Shown in pieces: positions 39,670 to 50,204 of a stretch of 64,000 bases of DNA. The position numbers and the translations under genes were made by a program. Positions within the stretch are counted from its first letter, which is position 1. Each line of letters starts with the position of its first letter. The notes beneath the pieces were generated by a model that saw nothing but the letters and a program-made list of their open reading frames with translations, searched no databases and was not told where the DNA came from. Source of the DNA: Aradus depressus (lineage: Eukaryota > Arthropoda > Insecta > Hemiptera > Aradidae); NCBI GenBank assembly GCA_963662175.1, contig OY759217.1:17300562-17364561 (forward strand). The letters are read 5' to 3'.

Positions 39670-40545
39670 CAATTCTCACTATTCACTTCCAAATGTTTTC
39701 CGAACCCCTTTCAAAACTTTAAAAAAACCTTATGTGTGAACACGAATGTAAATTCAATTCTCCATAATGACACCTATTCATTTTTTTAGTGAAATCGGCT
39801 GAAAAAAAGAGGGGTTCAGAGAGGGCCCGACTCAAAAAAGAGGGGTTCAGAGGGGGCTCGACTCCAAAAAGAGGGGTTCAGAGGGGGCTCGACTCCAAAA
39901 AGAGGGGTTCAGAGGGGGCTCGACTCCAAAAAGAGGGGTTCAGAGGGGGCTCGACTCCAAAAAGAGGGGTTCAGAGGGGGCTCGACTGCAAAAAGAGGGG
40001 TTCAGAGGGGGCTCGACTCCAAAAAGAGAGGTTCAGAGGGGGCTCGACTGCAAAAAGAGGGGTTCAGAGGGGGCTCGACTCCAAAAAGAGGGGTTCAGAG
40101 GGGGCTCGACTCCAAAAAGAGGGGTTCAGAGGGGGCTCGGCTCCAAAAAGAGGGGTTCAGAGGGGGCTCGACTGCAAAAAGAGGGGTTCAGAGGGGGCTC
40201 GACTCCAAAAAGAGGGGTTCAGAGGGGGCTCGACTGCAAAAAGAGGGGTTCAGAGGGGGCTCGACTCCAAAAAGAGGGGTTCAGAGGGGGCTCGACTCCA
40301 AAAAGAGGGGTTCAGAGGGGGCTCGACTCCAAAAAGAGGGGTTCAGAGGGGGCTCGACTCCAAAAAGTGGGGTTCAGAGAGGGCTCGACTCAAAAACTCT
40401 AATTACTTCCGATGTAATGAATGTATCGGCAGAAAATTTAATATGAGGATTCAGAACTCCCTATGTGAGTCAACCATTGGGATTCAGAGGGAAAACTAAA
40501 ATTTGTTGATAAATTAGTGATGGGGAAGTACACTGCCGGTGATTC
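39670..40545 (-). mobile_element. TACTTCCCCAGC-family copy swollen by a minisatellite
   Basis: Family sequence lies on both sides of the 31-bp array: ACACCTATTCATTTTTTTAG at the left, CTCTAATTACTTCCGATGTA and GATGGGGAAGTACACTGCCG, GTGATTCACA at the right. Confidence 0.75.
39803..40392. repeat. 31-bp minisatellite, about 19 units
   Basis: The unit is AAAAAGAGGGGTTCAGAGGG followed by GGCTCGACTCC, with C/G variation in CTCC/CTGC. The G-rich plus strand has no stop in any frame, giving a 236-codon frame with a 31-residue period. That frame is a by-product. The unit seems to derive from the family sequence GGCTGAAAAAAAGAGGGG at 39800. Confidence 0.96.
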
Positions 40546-40579
40546 ACATACGAATTAATTTACACATATATCTACTGAT

Positions 40580-40890
40580 TCATGCCCAGGCTTTAACTAC
40601 GAGGTCATATCGCCTACTACCAGAGCGCTCTTTCGTCACTCTGGTGGACATGATCCCGACTCTACTGTGAGAGTCCCAAATTTTGCCTACTCTAAATTTT
40701 TATTTACCTAGGGTAGGGGTCTTTAACGAGTATCTGACATCGTACAGGCTCGGGACCATTGCTTAACGTACCATCCGAAGGACGGCGTGCTTACATTTAT
40801 TTTACCTCCCAGATAAAATAAACTAAGAGCCTCGGTCGGGTTGTTCTGAGCTCAGAAAGCAAGCACGCATACCACTGAGCTACCGGCGCC
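40580..40890 (-). mobile_element. tRNA-derived SINE, near full length
   Basis: On the minus strand it starts GGCGCCGGTAGCTCAGTGG at 40890. It has a damaged B box (GGTTGTTCTGAGCTC region), the full body, and ends GCCTGGGCATGAA. Confidence 0.88.
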
Positions 40891-41389
40891 CTCGTATTCA
40901 GTAGATATGTGTAAATTAAATTTAGTCTTTATGTTGGGTCAGTTTCCCGATAGGCGGAGTGAGTGACATTTGTCAGTCTAAAAACTTGGAACGTTTCCCG
41001 TAAGAGGAGATATCTGACTATGTGTAGTACTTCAGTGATGAATGTTTTCAAAGCGGTTCATATACACTTCATAGACCCACCTCAAGGACAAACTTTCACC
41101 TCGTGAACTATACACATCATCATTTTTCTTCTTTCTCCTAACAAATCACTTTTTTATTTTATTTTTCATTTCCCCAGCTATACAAATCATATCTAACCCA
41201 GAAATTCGATGTTGAGTTTTCAGTAGAATTTCATGTTTCACCCTCTGCTAAATCACCAAAAAAAAAAAGTGTGAAAACACCTATTGATTTTCAGCCAAAT
41301 GGGCCAAAGATAAGGGTGGATTAGGACGATGGGAAGGGGCTTAACACAAAGCCTCTAATAACTGCGAATGTAATGAATGTATTGGACAC

Positions 41390-42153
41390 AGGATGTCAAA
41401 TATAAGATAGTCTGACCTCTCACAGATTTTTATTGGTAGTAATAGCTAGCCGGCTTTCAGGTTTCCCTCATCATCAGGCAGTCTACAAAAGAACCAACCT
41501 TAATATAATATGTATTATAAATAGCAAAGATAAATAATTAAATTGAAAACACAATTTTTGATTAAACATACCTGATAAAAATAAAAATTTTTGAATAGAA
41601 CTAAATAATATAATAAAAATAAATAAATAACAATCTAAAACATTAACAATTTAAAATATCGTGGTTGGCGACAGACGAGTTATCCCTGTCCACCATCTGA
41701 GTCACAACTGGGAGAACGGTGTACGTGAGACTGGACAAACCTCCCATCCCCTCTCTAGAGTTGAGGAGGGGGGACTCTCTCTTCCTCCTTTCCAATTTGA
41801 TTTCTATAGTCTCCAATGTATCCATCTTTCTACTTTTTTGGACATGATGCAGTAACGAGACTGAACCGGCCTCATGTCCTGTGATCTGGAGGTGTTGGAA
41901 AAATTCAGAGTCGCCCCTCCTCAAATGCTCCCTCACTCTAGTCCTCAGCTTCCGGCCTGTCTGCCCAAGATAAAAACATTCACCGTCTTTACAATTAATC
42001 CTGTACACGCCGGATTTGTCAGGGAGGTCCACACGATCTTTGGTTTTTGAGAGCATCCCCTTAAGGGAAGTCCTACTTTTGAAACCCACATTCACATCAT
42101 CTCTATTTATTACCCGAGATAATTTCTCAGAGAGTCTGGGGAGGTACGGCAGA
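41390..42153 (-). mobile_element. Penelope-like element, 3' fragment
   Basis: On the minus strand: the end of the reverse transcriptase domain (LPYLPRLSEKLSRVINRDDV), a GIY-YIG endonuclease, a stop at 41643, then about 250 bases of tail with the hammerhead-like motif (CTGATGA at 41477-41471). It is truncated at the 5' side. The tail matches bases 1-141. Confidence 0.9.
41643..42153 (-). pseudogene. Penelope-like reverse transcriptase C-terminus with GIY-YIG endonuclease
   Basis: About 170 codons stay open without a true start. The order is the conserved linker DVNVGFKSRTSLKGMLSKTK, then the endonuclease: SGVYRINC (GIY variant GVY), CFYLGQTGRKL (YIG variant YLG), then the catalytic Arg region TRVREH. 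A C-terminal part follows with QITGHEAGSV and LERRKRE, ending TAA or similar at 41643. The family protein copies its RNA at a nick made by this endonuclease. Truncation removes nearly all of the polymerase, so this copy is dead. Confidence 0.9.
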
Positions 42154-42699
42154 ACATATTGGCATGAAATTCACATGTAAATTCAAAACCCTATACGAAC
42201 AACACATACTAATTTTTGCAAAATCGACCGAAGTCAAGGGAGAATTTGGAAGTCTCTGTGAAAGTCAACGATTGATTAAAATGGTCGATTGGTATTTATA
42301 GCGGTAGCAGAAACTTAGTTGATTACCTCGTGCTGGGGAAGTGCATAGCCGGTGATTCACATTAACTTTTTTATGTAACGTTTACACGATAATAATATGA
42401 CTTAAAAAACTATATTTTTTGTTCACTCAAATCAAAGAAAATGTGCAAACATGAAAAAAATTTGACCCCACTACTATCAAATTACATCCTTAATTATAAA
42501 ATAATTGAAAAATAAATTACTCCATAGAGAAGGACCGTTGGGTTAGACCAAGGAATGGCTAATTGACCTGCTGATCTAGATGAAGTGAGGATGGATAAAG
42601 CGGAGTATGAGAACTTCAGTACAGAATAACTGTAACACTATTATATATTATATCGCTAATTTTATATTATATTCATTTCAGAATAACTTTGTTCAATAA

Positions 42700-42960
42700 A
42701 AATAATCACTGACTATGTACTTCCCCAGCACGAACTGAGAAATTTCATTTTCGATTTCCCTTCAGTCAATCGACCGTTTAGACTAAATCTCAATATTTGA
42801 CTTACATAGTGATTTCTGAATCCTCATAAATTTTCTGTGGATACATTCATTACATCGGCAGTTATTAGGGTATTGAAGTTTTGAATTTAAATATAAAATT
42901 TCGTATCGATACATTAGTTGTATCGGCAGTTATTGTGATTTTTGAGCCCTTTTTTGATTC
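42700..42960 (+). mobile_element. TACTTCCCCAGC-family copy
   Basis: It starts AATCACTGACTATGTACTTC and CCCAGCACGAAC, then the family middle. It ends head-on against an inverted copy at 42960. Confidence 0.75.
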
Positions 42961-43195
42961 CCAGCTATACTATAACTCCCTATAAAATGAATGTATTTTT
43001 ACGAAATTTTATATGTTTGTCCAGAACCCCATAAGGACGACACTTATTATTTTTCCGCTAAATCGGTCAAAGCGAAGGGAGGAATTAGGTAGGAATTCTT
43101 AACACAAAAACTCTAATCTGCCATTGTAATGAATCTATTGACACGACATTTGATATGTATATTCAATGCTCTATAAGAACATAATCTATCAATTT
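42961..43195 (-). mobile_element. TACTTCCCCAGC-family copy, inverted neighbour
   Basis: CCCAGCTATACTATAACTCC, CCAGAACCCCATAAGGACGA and CTAATCTGCCATTGTAATGA are family blocks in opposite orientation to the preceding copy. Confidence 0.7.
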
Positions 43196-43204
43196 ATAAA
43201 TATA

Positions 43205-44145
43205 CCGGGTGATTCATTTAACCTGAAAAACAAGAATAAGTCAAAAAATAAGCTTTATCGAAAAAAATTGTTCAAACAAAAGTTGCAGGGTTTAAAGGGG
43301 GACATATAATGATAATACGAAATTCAACCTCGAGTGGCGTTTTCAGGGTTAAATCAAGAGCAACTTCTATTTTTTCAATGGAAACCTATAGTTTTAATTG
43401 CATACTTGTATTCTACGTGAAAAAATACGTATCTTTTGTAGGGAAAGTTTTGTTTAAAAATGTCAATTTCTTATGGTTTTGAGAATTTAAAAACACAAAT
43501 TTGATGCACAAAGAAATAAACATAGATTAAATTAAAATGAATGTTATTGTAACACCACTTATCAACAATTAATTATCATCTTAATAAATGTTCAAAATGA
43601 TGTCCCTGAACTTCAATACATTTTTCAACACTTGTAATGAAACATTGCACCATCCTTAATAAAGTTTTTGTGTCAATTTCTCGACATGCATTTCTGATAC
43701 TCTCTTTCATATTTTCAGTTGTAGTTGGCACATTTTTGTATACTTGTTCTTTTAAATATGCCCATAGAAAAAAATCTGGCGAAGTTAAGTCCGGTGACAT
43801 AGCTGGCCAGTTTACTGGACCACCTCGACCAATCCATCGGTTAGGATAGTCTCGTTTCTTAAATTCTCAAAACCATAAAAAATTGACATTTTCAAACGAA
43901 ACTTTTCCTACAAAAGATATGTATTTTTTTCACATAGAATACATGTATGCAATTAAAACTATGGGTTTCCATTGAAAAAATCGAAGTTTCTCTTGATTTA
44001 ACCCTGAAAACGCCACTCGAGGTTAAATTTCGTATTACCATTATATGTCTCCCTTTAAACCCTGCAACTTTTGTTTGAACAATTTTTTTCGATAAAGCTT
44101 ATTTTTCGATTTATTCTTGTTTTTCAGGTTAAATGAATCACCCGG
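43205..44145 (-). mobile_element. Tc1/mariner-type element with 286-bp inverted repeats
   Basis: The arms 43205-43490 and 43859-44145 are nearly perfect inverted copies beginning CCGGGTGATTCATTTAACCT, with TA on both sides. The 368-base middle holds the transposase C-terminus on the minus strand. The length is 941 bases, too short for an autonomous copy. Confidence 0.88.
43576..43858 (-). pseudogene. Mariner-type transposase C-terminal remnant
   Basis: On the minus strand it reads RDYPNRWIGRGGPVNWPAMS, PDLTSPDFFLWAYLKEQVYK and ends QGHHFEHLLR. The WPxxSPDLTxxDFFLWxxLK block holds the last catalytic Asp of an IS630/Tc1/mariner DDE domain. The other catalytic residues and the N-terminus are gone. 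Confidence 0.85.
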
Positions 44146-45380
44146 TATAATAGTGTAGTTGTATATATCAAAATCTGGTTAAATAAAATTAGACTAAATA
44201 ACTGAAGAAACGAGAATGAAATATACAAAAAAAAAATTAGTATATATAAATTAACAAATATCTGTAATGTAATTTGTATATAACTAAAAAAAAAATAATG
44301 ATAATAATAAAAATAGTATAGAATATTGGTGGAGGACCGATGAAAATAAAAATTACACCTTTTGTGTAGATAGGAAATACAACTTTTATTTAAATTTTGA
44401 TGGTTAAATTCCGTTTTCAAATAGAGGGTTTTCTCTAACATAAACACTTTGAATTGAATTAAAATTTTTTTTATTGTATCTATTGATTTCAGGAAGTGGG
44501 GAAGGGCATTAAAGAAATTGATTGTTTTATGAGTTTTACTTATTTCACAAAAAGAGGAACAATGTTCAGTTATTAGATATTATTCTTTCTTCCAAATGGT
44601 ATCATTATCATAATTAGTTTTAGAGGGAAAATAATAAAATTTTTTCGAATGACCATTAATGAAATAGAGAAGATTTTAAATCTCATTTTCTCTGCATTCT
44701 TTGATTAATATTATTAATTATTCTTAGTGCTTTCTTTTGAATAGAAATGACCTAACTGTTGTTTGTATGTAAAACCTTACTTTATCAGACAAAGAAAAAA
44801 AATTTGAATTAATTACTTTTCGCAGAAACATGGTCTAAGAAAAAAAAATTGAATTAACATCAATTAAAAATCAAGAGCACTCAAATAATGAGAATATGTA
44901 TATCAAAAATGGAGGAAGACTTGGGTTAATTGTAGGAACGAAAACTTAAAATAATCAACTAACGGTACTTAACCTTTTTTTTATTTTAGTTAATGTTCAG
45001 GTGGAAAGATTGCCTTTAATAATACAGATAATAGAAATATTATTAAACAAGAAGCACTTATTATTGGATTATTGAAACTATTTATTTCATTTCTGTAATT
45101 AAAATATAATAATAGTTGCATTATTATCTACAGTAAGTACTAGTACTAGAGAGGCTTTTAGAGCAAAGAAATGAAAAATAATATGAGAAAGAAATAATCA
45201 TTATAAAAAAATATTATAATTGTTTTAATTTTATCTAATGCATTTTTTTTTATGGAGGTTAGCCAGAATAATGTTAGATGTCGTTATTAGAAGAGAAAGT
45301 TAGACTAAGAATCTTATGGTGAAGTTAGTTTAGACAGAATCTGAAAATCGATCTGCACAACGATCCCATCAGAAATATCG
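44146..45380. other. AT-rich noncoding sequence
   Basis: No gene. 44340-44450, read on the minus strand (ATGTTAGAGAAAACCCTCTA), is a diverged relative of 25945-26060, so an unnamed dispersed repeat is present in both places. Confidence 0.45.
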
Positions 45381-45384
45381 ATTT

Positions 45385-45660
45385 TACTTAGTATAGAAGT
45401 TATGTAATCGGTCAAAAATTCGATACGGAATTTTCAACGGAATTTCATGTTTTCCGACCTCCAGATTCCAGAAATATGAAAAAAAAAATTTCTGTGTGCT
45501 TGTGGACACGATAACTACCGATAGAATGAATGAATCAACACAAAAACTCTAATAACTGCCTTTGTAATGAATGTATTAACACGAAATTTCGTATGTAACT
45601 TCAAAACCCTCTAAAGACGACACCTAATAAAAATATCTCTAATGAATATATATACACGAA
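45385..45660 (-). mobile_element. TACTTCCCCAGC-family copy
   Basis: It begins TTAGTATAGAAGTTATGTAA, then ATTCGATACGGAATTTTCAA and CTCTAATAACTGCCTTTGTA. The 5' end is lost. Confidence 0.72.
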
Positions 45661-48240
45661 ATTTCATATAAAATGTGGTAATAAAGAAAATGTTAATGTA
45701 AAATTAAAATAATTAAATAAATATATATTTCAAATAATAATAAATAAATAAATAATGAAATAAATATTAAAACAAAAAATAATAATTAAATAAACAATAA
45801 GTTACCACATTTCCTGTAGACATTTTATAACTGATCTTCTATTTAATTTTGATTTCTACAGTAGTTTTTCGAAAAAGGCCCTAAAAAAACATCAAAAGTT
45901 CAAGATTTTTAAGAAAGTGCACGTATTTAAAAAAAAAATTCAATTGACCAACTTTTCATTTGGATTTCTAAAGAGATGCTATTTTTAAATAATATTAAAT
46001 CTAATCCAAAGGTTTTCAAATTATCTAACTGGGCCAACAGAGAAAATAAATAGAATAGAATATACGAGAACAAATATTGGGTTTACTTTCTTAAATCATC
46101 TACATTATAAAATGAAAAAAACTAAACATTGAAACAAACAACAATCAAAAGAAAAATCTTAAATACTAAATTCTTAACACTAATTCAATCTTTTTTTGTT
46201 TTATATTTTGGCCATTTTTTTAAAATTAAAGTTATATATTTCTGGGCATATATCCTGTACATATAAACAAACAACAGTACCTTCTTTGCTGATCAATTTC
46301 ATCGTCAATTCACTTCTATTTAGTTCATTACATTTTAAGCCTAAACACCACTCTCCACATACTCAGACCGTCGCCATATGGTTTTTATTAATATGACTAT
46401 GGATAACATTTTCAAGTTTTTGCTCGGGGGCCCTATATCAGTGCTACAACTGCTGTGCTACAGCAGTAGCTACGCCCCTGGTAATAATAGTGGACAGAGC
46501 TCTGCAATGAAGGCATCTAGAAGAATTGACTAACTTTTATTTAATCTAAGAGAGCACTCTGCTCAGAAATTTCTCAAGCTTACTAACTAATATTAGTAGA
46601 ATTAGGCGTATGTTAGAAGCTGGCTGTGGTTCCTTCCTAGGTGGTCCAGTGTTGAGCTCCACGAAGACTCTCACCTTCACGTCTCACTGGTTCTACCTGA
46701 GCCAGTGGCTTCCCAACAAAAACACTACTTTGAGGGAGAAAACAAACAAAAAACAATCACAAAACTCTTTTATTTTTATTTTAGAGGCACCTACTTTCTC
46801 AACCAGTGGCTGCTATCAGATAATTTAGATTCCAATTACCTAATTCATTTCGTGTTTAGATTTAATGACATGCATCCACATTCAAGCAAATCTCACCTAA
46901 TCTTACGTAAATAAGTCGCTCGTTGGGATGTGTGAGGATATACATCGTAATAAATCAAGAGACTAAATTTTATATGAACGGAACCTTCGGGTCCAGTTTG
47001 TTAGCTCATACGCTCTATTGAGCTGGACTGGAAAGAACCAGCTTTGCGCTTTAGGAGAGAGGTGGGTACTTAGGGCCCTTGGCGCAAGTTACCTTATTTA
47101 AAGTAGGCTTTCTTATCCATTTGATCAGTTCATATCGAGCCAATAACGCTAACAGGAAGATTACAAAGTCTGTAAAATATTTTTAACTCCTCCGAAAAAA
47201 TAGATTGCTCTCTCAACCAATATCTTTGGAATAGTTATTGACTCTAATTGATGTATTTAAATACAATGCGCAATGCTTGCAGAAATACTGCAAGTTGGAA
47301 AGAGGCAGAATCTCCATTCAATAACAAAAAAGACTTTCAAATCCTGATAACTCCTCATAAAATAATTTTTTCGCAAACTTTTATGTAGGTACAAATAGAG
47401 ATTCAAGGGTTCAATCTGAGATGAGAGAGAGGTTTTAGAAAGGAGGAATGCGAATCAGGTTTTGCTATATCAATGTTAACAGTCAAAAATTATAAATAAT
47501 TTTCGAGCTGGGAATTTGTGTTGATTCACCCACAATAGCTTGGATTTGTTTCGAGGCCCCTAGGAAGGCGTCGGCCGCCTTTGATGGCGCCTAGATCCGG
47601 CGCTGAGGTGCTAGGTTTAGATCCCAGGTCGAAGGCCGTATAACCTTCTACACCCACCAAGACTTCCACGCCCACCACCTCCTAGGAGTGTCCACACAGG
47701 CAAATCATCCCGTCCCACCATTCTTTTGTACAAATCACACTGATCCATCTTTTTTGACTTATTTATTAATATACTTGTCATATTAATATTCAATAATGAA
47801 GAATATTTTCAAGATGAAAGGAAATATGAATATATATTCTGCCAGTCAGGGACCAATCAGCATGCCCCCACATATTTGGTGTCGTTGATCTTCGGTGCAA
47901 CAACCTATCCTTCTGTTAGCCTTTCTTCTTTGAAGGCTGTTGCGGAAGCTGCGGAACATATGGCCAACTGCTGGAAAGTTGTCTTCAATTTTGGACAAAA
48001 TGACATTATTGCTGTTCTGAATTTGGAATGAATAATGTAGAATGGTTTGATGGTAAAAGGTGAAGCAAGTCGGAGGAAAAACGGTCGTCCAAGCACCATT
48101 TATTGCTTTCGCTGCCTAAACCATCGAAGAAACATCAAAATGAGGTATGAAAGGATTGTTAGCAAATAAAAAATTCTACAAATAAGTCTCGGAGAACACA
48201 TACCTGTCTATAACAGAGACAGTCTTCAATAAGAGTTTAT
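45661..48240. other. Mostly unassigned noncoding sequence
   Basis: AT-rich to about 46390. 46425-46485 ends with CAGCAGTAGCTACGCCCCTG, the style of a hAT terminus. 46500-46580 resembles 52605-52690 (AGCGCACTGCTCA-type). 47560-47690 and 47820-48130 are less AT-rich, but no frame resembles a known protein. Confidence 0.4.
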
Positions 48241-48254
48241 ATATCTGTAGTTTT

Positions 48255-48385
48255 GTCTATCTGTGTATTTGTAACAAGTCACGAATCATGGGGAAAAAAT
48301 GAAATTCTGGTGAAAACTAAACATCGAATTTCTCATCGATTACATGATTTACCCTGTAGGTACTCCGTATTGCTGGGGAAGTATT
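48255..48385 (+). mobile_element. TACTTCCCCAGC-family 3' end
   Basis: It ends CTCCGTATTGCTGGGGAAGT, then poly-A, directly followed by the 5' end of the next copy in the same orientation (head-to-tail). Confidence 0.75.
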
Positions 48386-48798
48386 TAAAAAAAAAAATCG
48401 TAGGTGAATCACACTCCAAAGCCAATCGACCGTTTGGGCTGACTCAATATTTGTCTTATGTATATAGTGGCTTCTAAATCCTCACACTAAATTTTGAGTT
48501 GATAAATTCATTACATCGGCAATTATTAGTGTATTTGAGTCTTGAGTCGAACTCCTCTCTTCTTATGATTTACGGAAAATTAATAGGTGCCATTCTTAAG
48601 GGTTTTGTATTTTATCAAATTTCATGTCGATACATTCATTCTATTAGACGGACCTTACACGTTCAATCTTGTATCAGTTCAATCCAGTTTTGCGATCCAG
48701 GCATGATTGATGGAAATATAGCGAGGTATCACACGTTCAATCCAAATCGTCAATTTGGCGTCAGTCTGTATGTTGAAGCCACGAAGTAAAGACCGAAA

Positions 48799-49020
48799 AT
48801 GGACACTCACAATTTTAAAAAGGGTGTTATTGGAGTAATAGTGGCACTGGCCATTTCTAAAAAACGAACTAAAAGAAAGAAATGGGTTAAGGACTGGCTG
48901 TTGAAGCGAGACCAGTATAGCCATTTAAATTTAATAAATGAAATAAAATGCACGGAGGAAACGGACGACTATGAAAATTATTTCAGAATGAAAGAAGCCT
49001 GTTTTGACGAATTTGTATAA
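48799..49020 (+). pseudogene. Harbinger transposase N-terminal fragment
   Basis: 73 codons from the ATG at 48799. KKWVKDWLLKRDQYSHLNLI and YFRMKEACFDEFV match the start of HARBI1-like transposases (WVRxWLxxRxxxGxxxxLxxEL...FRxxxRMxxxxFxELL). A stop follows at once, so the DDE nuclease is deleted. Confidence 0.87.
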
Positions 49021-49425
49021 AAACTGAAGAAATTCAAAAGTCCATGATTTAGGAGAGTATACCTCGTCCACCCCGGCTCCTGATCTTTTTGAGCTGATGA
49101 TTTTTTTAAATTCGCGACGATAATTTGATCTTAAGGAGTTAATTTTTTTCCTCACATCTTCCAGCTTTGCATCATGTTTGATATTTTTATAAATCACAAG
49201 AAGCTTATTTTGGGCATCATTTCTCTTATATTTATTTGTATAATGTTGATGGGTTTTGTTCCACAACTCTGGTAAAGTTTCAAACATAAGAATCAATTCT
49301 TTTTCTGGTTCATTTAAACTTTTACTTGTCATGTCTGTGGGTGGTGGTGCTGAGGAATCGTTCTCTTGATGTTGCTCCATTGCTGTCTCGGCACTGACTG
49401 AAGCCAGATTGATATGAAAAGACAT
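48931..49425 (-). CDS. Harbinger-associated MADF (Myb/SANT-like) protein
   Basis: 164 codons from the ATG at 49425; an inner ATG at the MEQHQEN position is another possible start. Residues 50-140 form a MADF domain: FETLPELWNKTHQHYTNKY, VRKKINSLRSNYRREFKKI, SGAGVDEVY, WTFEFLQFL. In two-gene Harbinger elements this DNA-binding partner imports the transposase or guides it to the ends. The last 25 residues, after FVKT, are hydrophobic and unusual, which suggests that a deletion replaced the normal tail. It lies wholly inside the element. Confidence 0.82.
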   Translation of the reverse strand: MSFHINLASVSAETAMEQHQENDSSAPPPTDMTSKSLNEPEKELILMFETLPELWNKTHQHYTNKYKRNDAQNKLLVIYKNIKHDAKLEDVRKKINSLRSNYRREFKKIISSKRSGAGVDEVYSPKSWTFEFLQFLYKFVKTGFFHSEIIFIVVRFLRAFYFIY

Positions 49426-50204
49426 TACACCATCAATCTGTCATCAGTCCGATCAGGATTGATAGAAATTATTTATTTATTTAAGTAATCTGCGATCCAT
49501 TCCTTCAATCTTGTCAATCCATTACCATTACACGTTCAATCCTGCATCAATCGGATCACAAAACTTGATCAAACTGATACAAGATTGAACGTGTAAGGTC
49601 CGTCTTAGGATCGTGTTCTCCGACACATCCAGACGTACAGATGTTTTTTATTCAGTTTTGGAATCAGAAGGTCGGAAAACATGAAATTTCATTGAAAACT
49701 CTGTATCGAATTTCTGACCGATTACACAACTTGGTTTGGTATACCTGGAGAAGTAAAGCCTATTTCTGATGTCTTTTGTGTATTCATTGCTCTCAAAATG
49801 AGCCCTCTTCTTCCTTCAACCTTTCTTCTATTCATAAGATAAAACATTTATCTTCTTCATCCTGTTTATCTCATTTTCATGAGCCATTTATCATAAAGGT
49901 ATCCGACAAGAATATTGATAAGTAGCTCTGTGGCCTGTAAATCAGTTTTGGTTTCCTGGCCTGGTGTGAGAACAAGGTGTGTTTGTCGACGGAACGGAAC
50001 GAGGCTGGTAGGAGGACCCAGTCAACACCGGATGCCGCAAGGTTCTGACAAAAAACCCCCCAACTACGTGACCTCTTCAAGGGTCCGTAATCAGATAATA
50101 GTCCTCCCTCTAGATTTTCTGAACTCAACTGACTACAGATGTCTACAACGGACGTTAGCAGTTTTAGTAATTTCCAAGCAGTATTTAGAGTGAAACAAAC
50201 GTCA

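Larger units (their letters stand above)
41170..42370 (-). mobile_element. TACTTCCCCAGC-family copy split by a Penelope-like element
   Basis: The 3' part 41170-41389 ends on the plus strand at GTAATGAATGTATTGG. The 5' part 42154-42370 resumes TATTGGCATGAAATTCACAT and ends GCTGGGGAAGTGCATAGCCG. TATTGG occurs at both junctions and may be the target duplication. Confidence 0.78.
48647..49604. mobile_element. PIF/Harbinger element, internally deleted
   Basis: The inverted ends GACGGACCTTACACGTTCAA match over about 33 bases. The 3-bp flanks TTA (48644-48646 and 49605-49607) are the family's usual target duplication. It holds a transposase N-terminus on the plus strand and a MADF-domain gene on the minus strand, converging, as in two-gene Harbingers. 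Confidence 0.92.
48397..49757 (+). mobile_element. TACTTCCCCAGC-family copy split by Harbinger
   Basis: The left part 48397-48646 runs GGTGAATCACACTCCAAAGC to CATTCTATTA. The right part 49605-49757 resumes TTAGGATCGTGTTCTCC and ends GTTTGGTATACCTGGAGAAG. Confidence 0.8.

Noticed and set aside
39789..40499. 236-codon basic repetitive frame on the plus strand
   Set aside because: Generated by the stop-free 31-bp minisatellite; no start context, and no similarity outside the array.
46610..46914. Possible exon with GC-rich start
   Set aside because: Neither strand gives a domain or convincing splice pair; the frame runs into low-complexity sequence.
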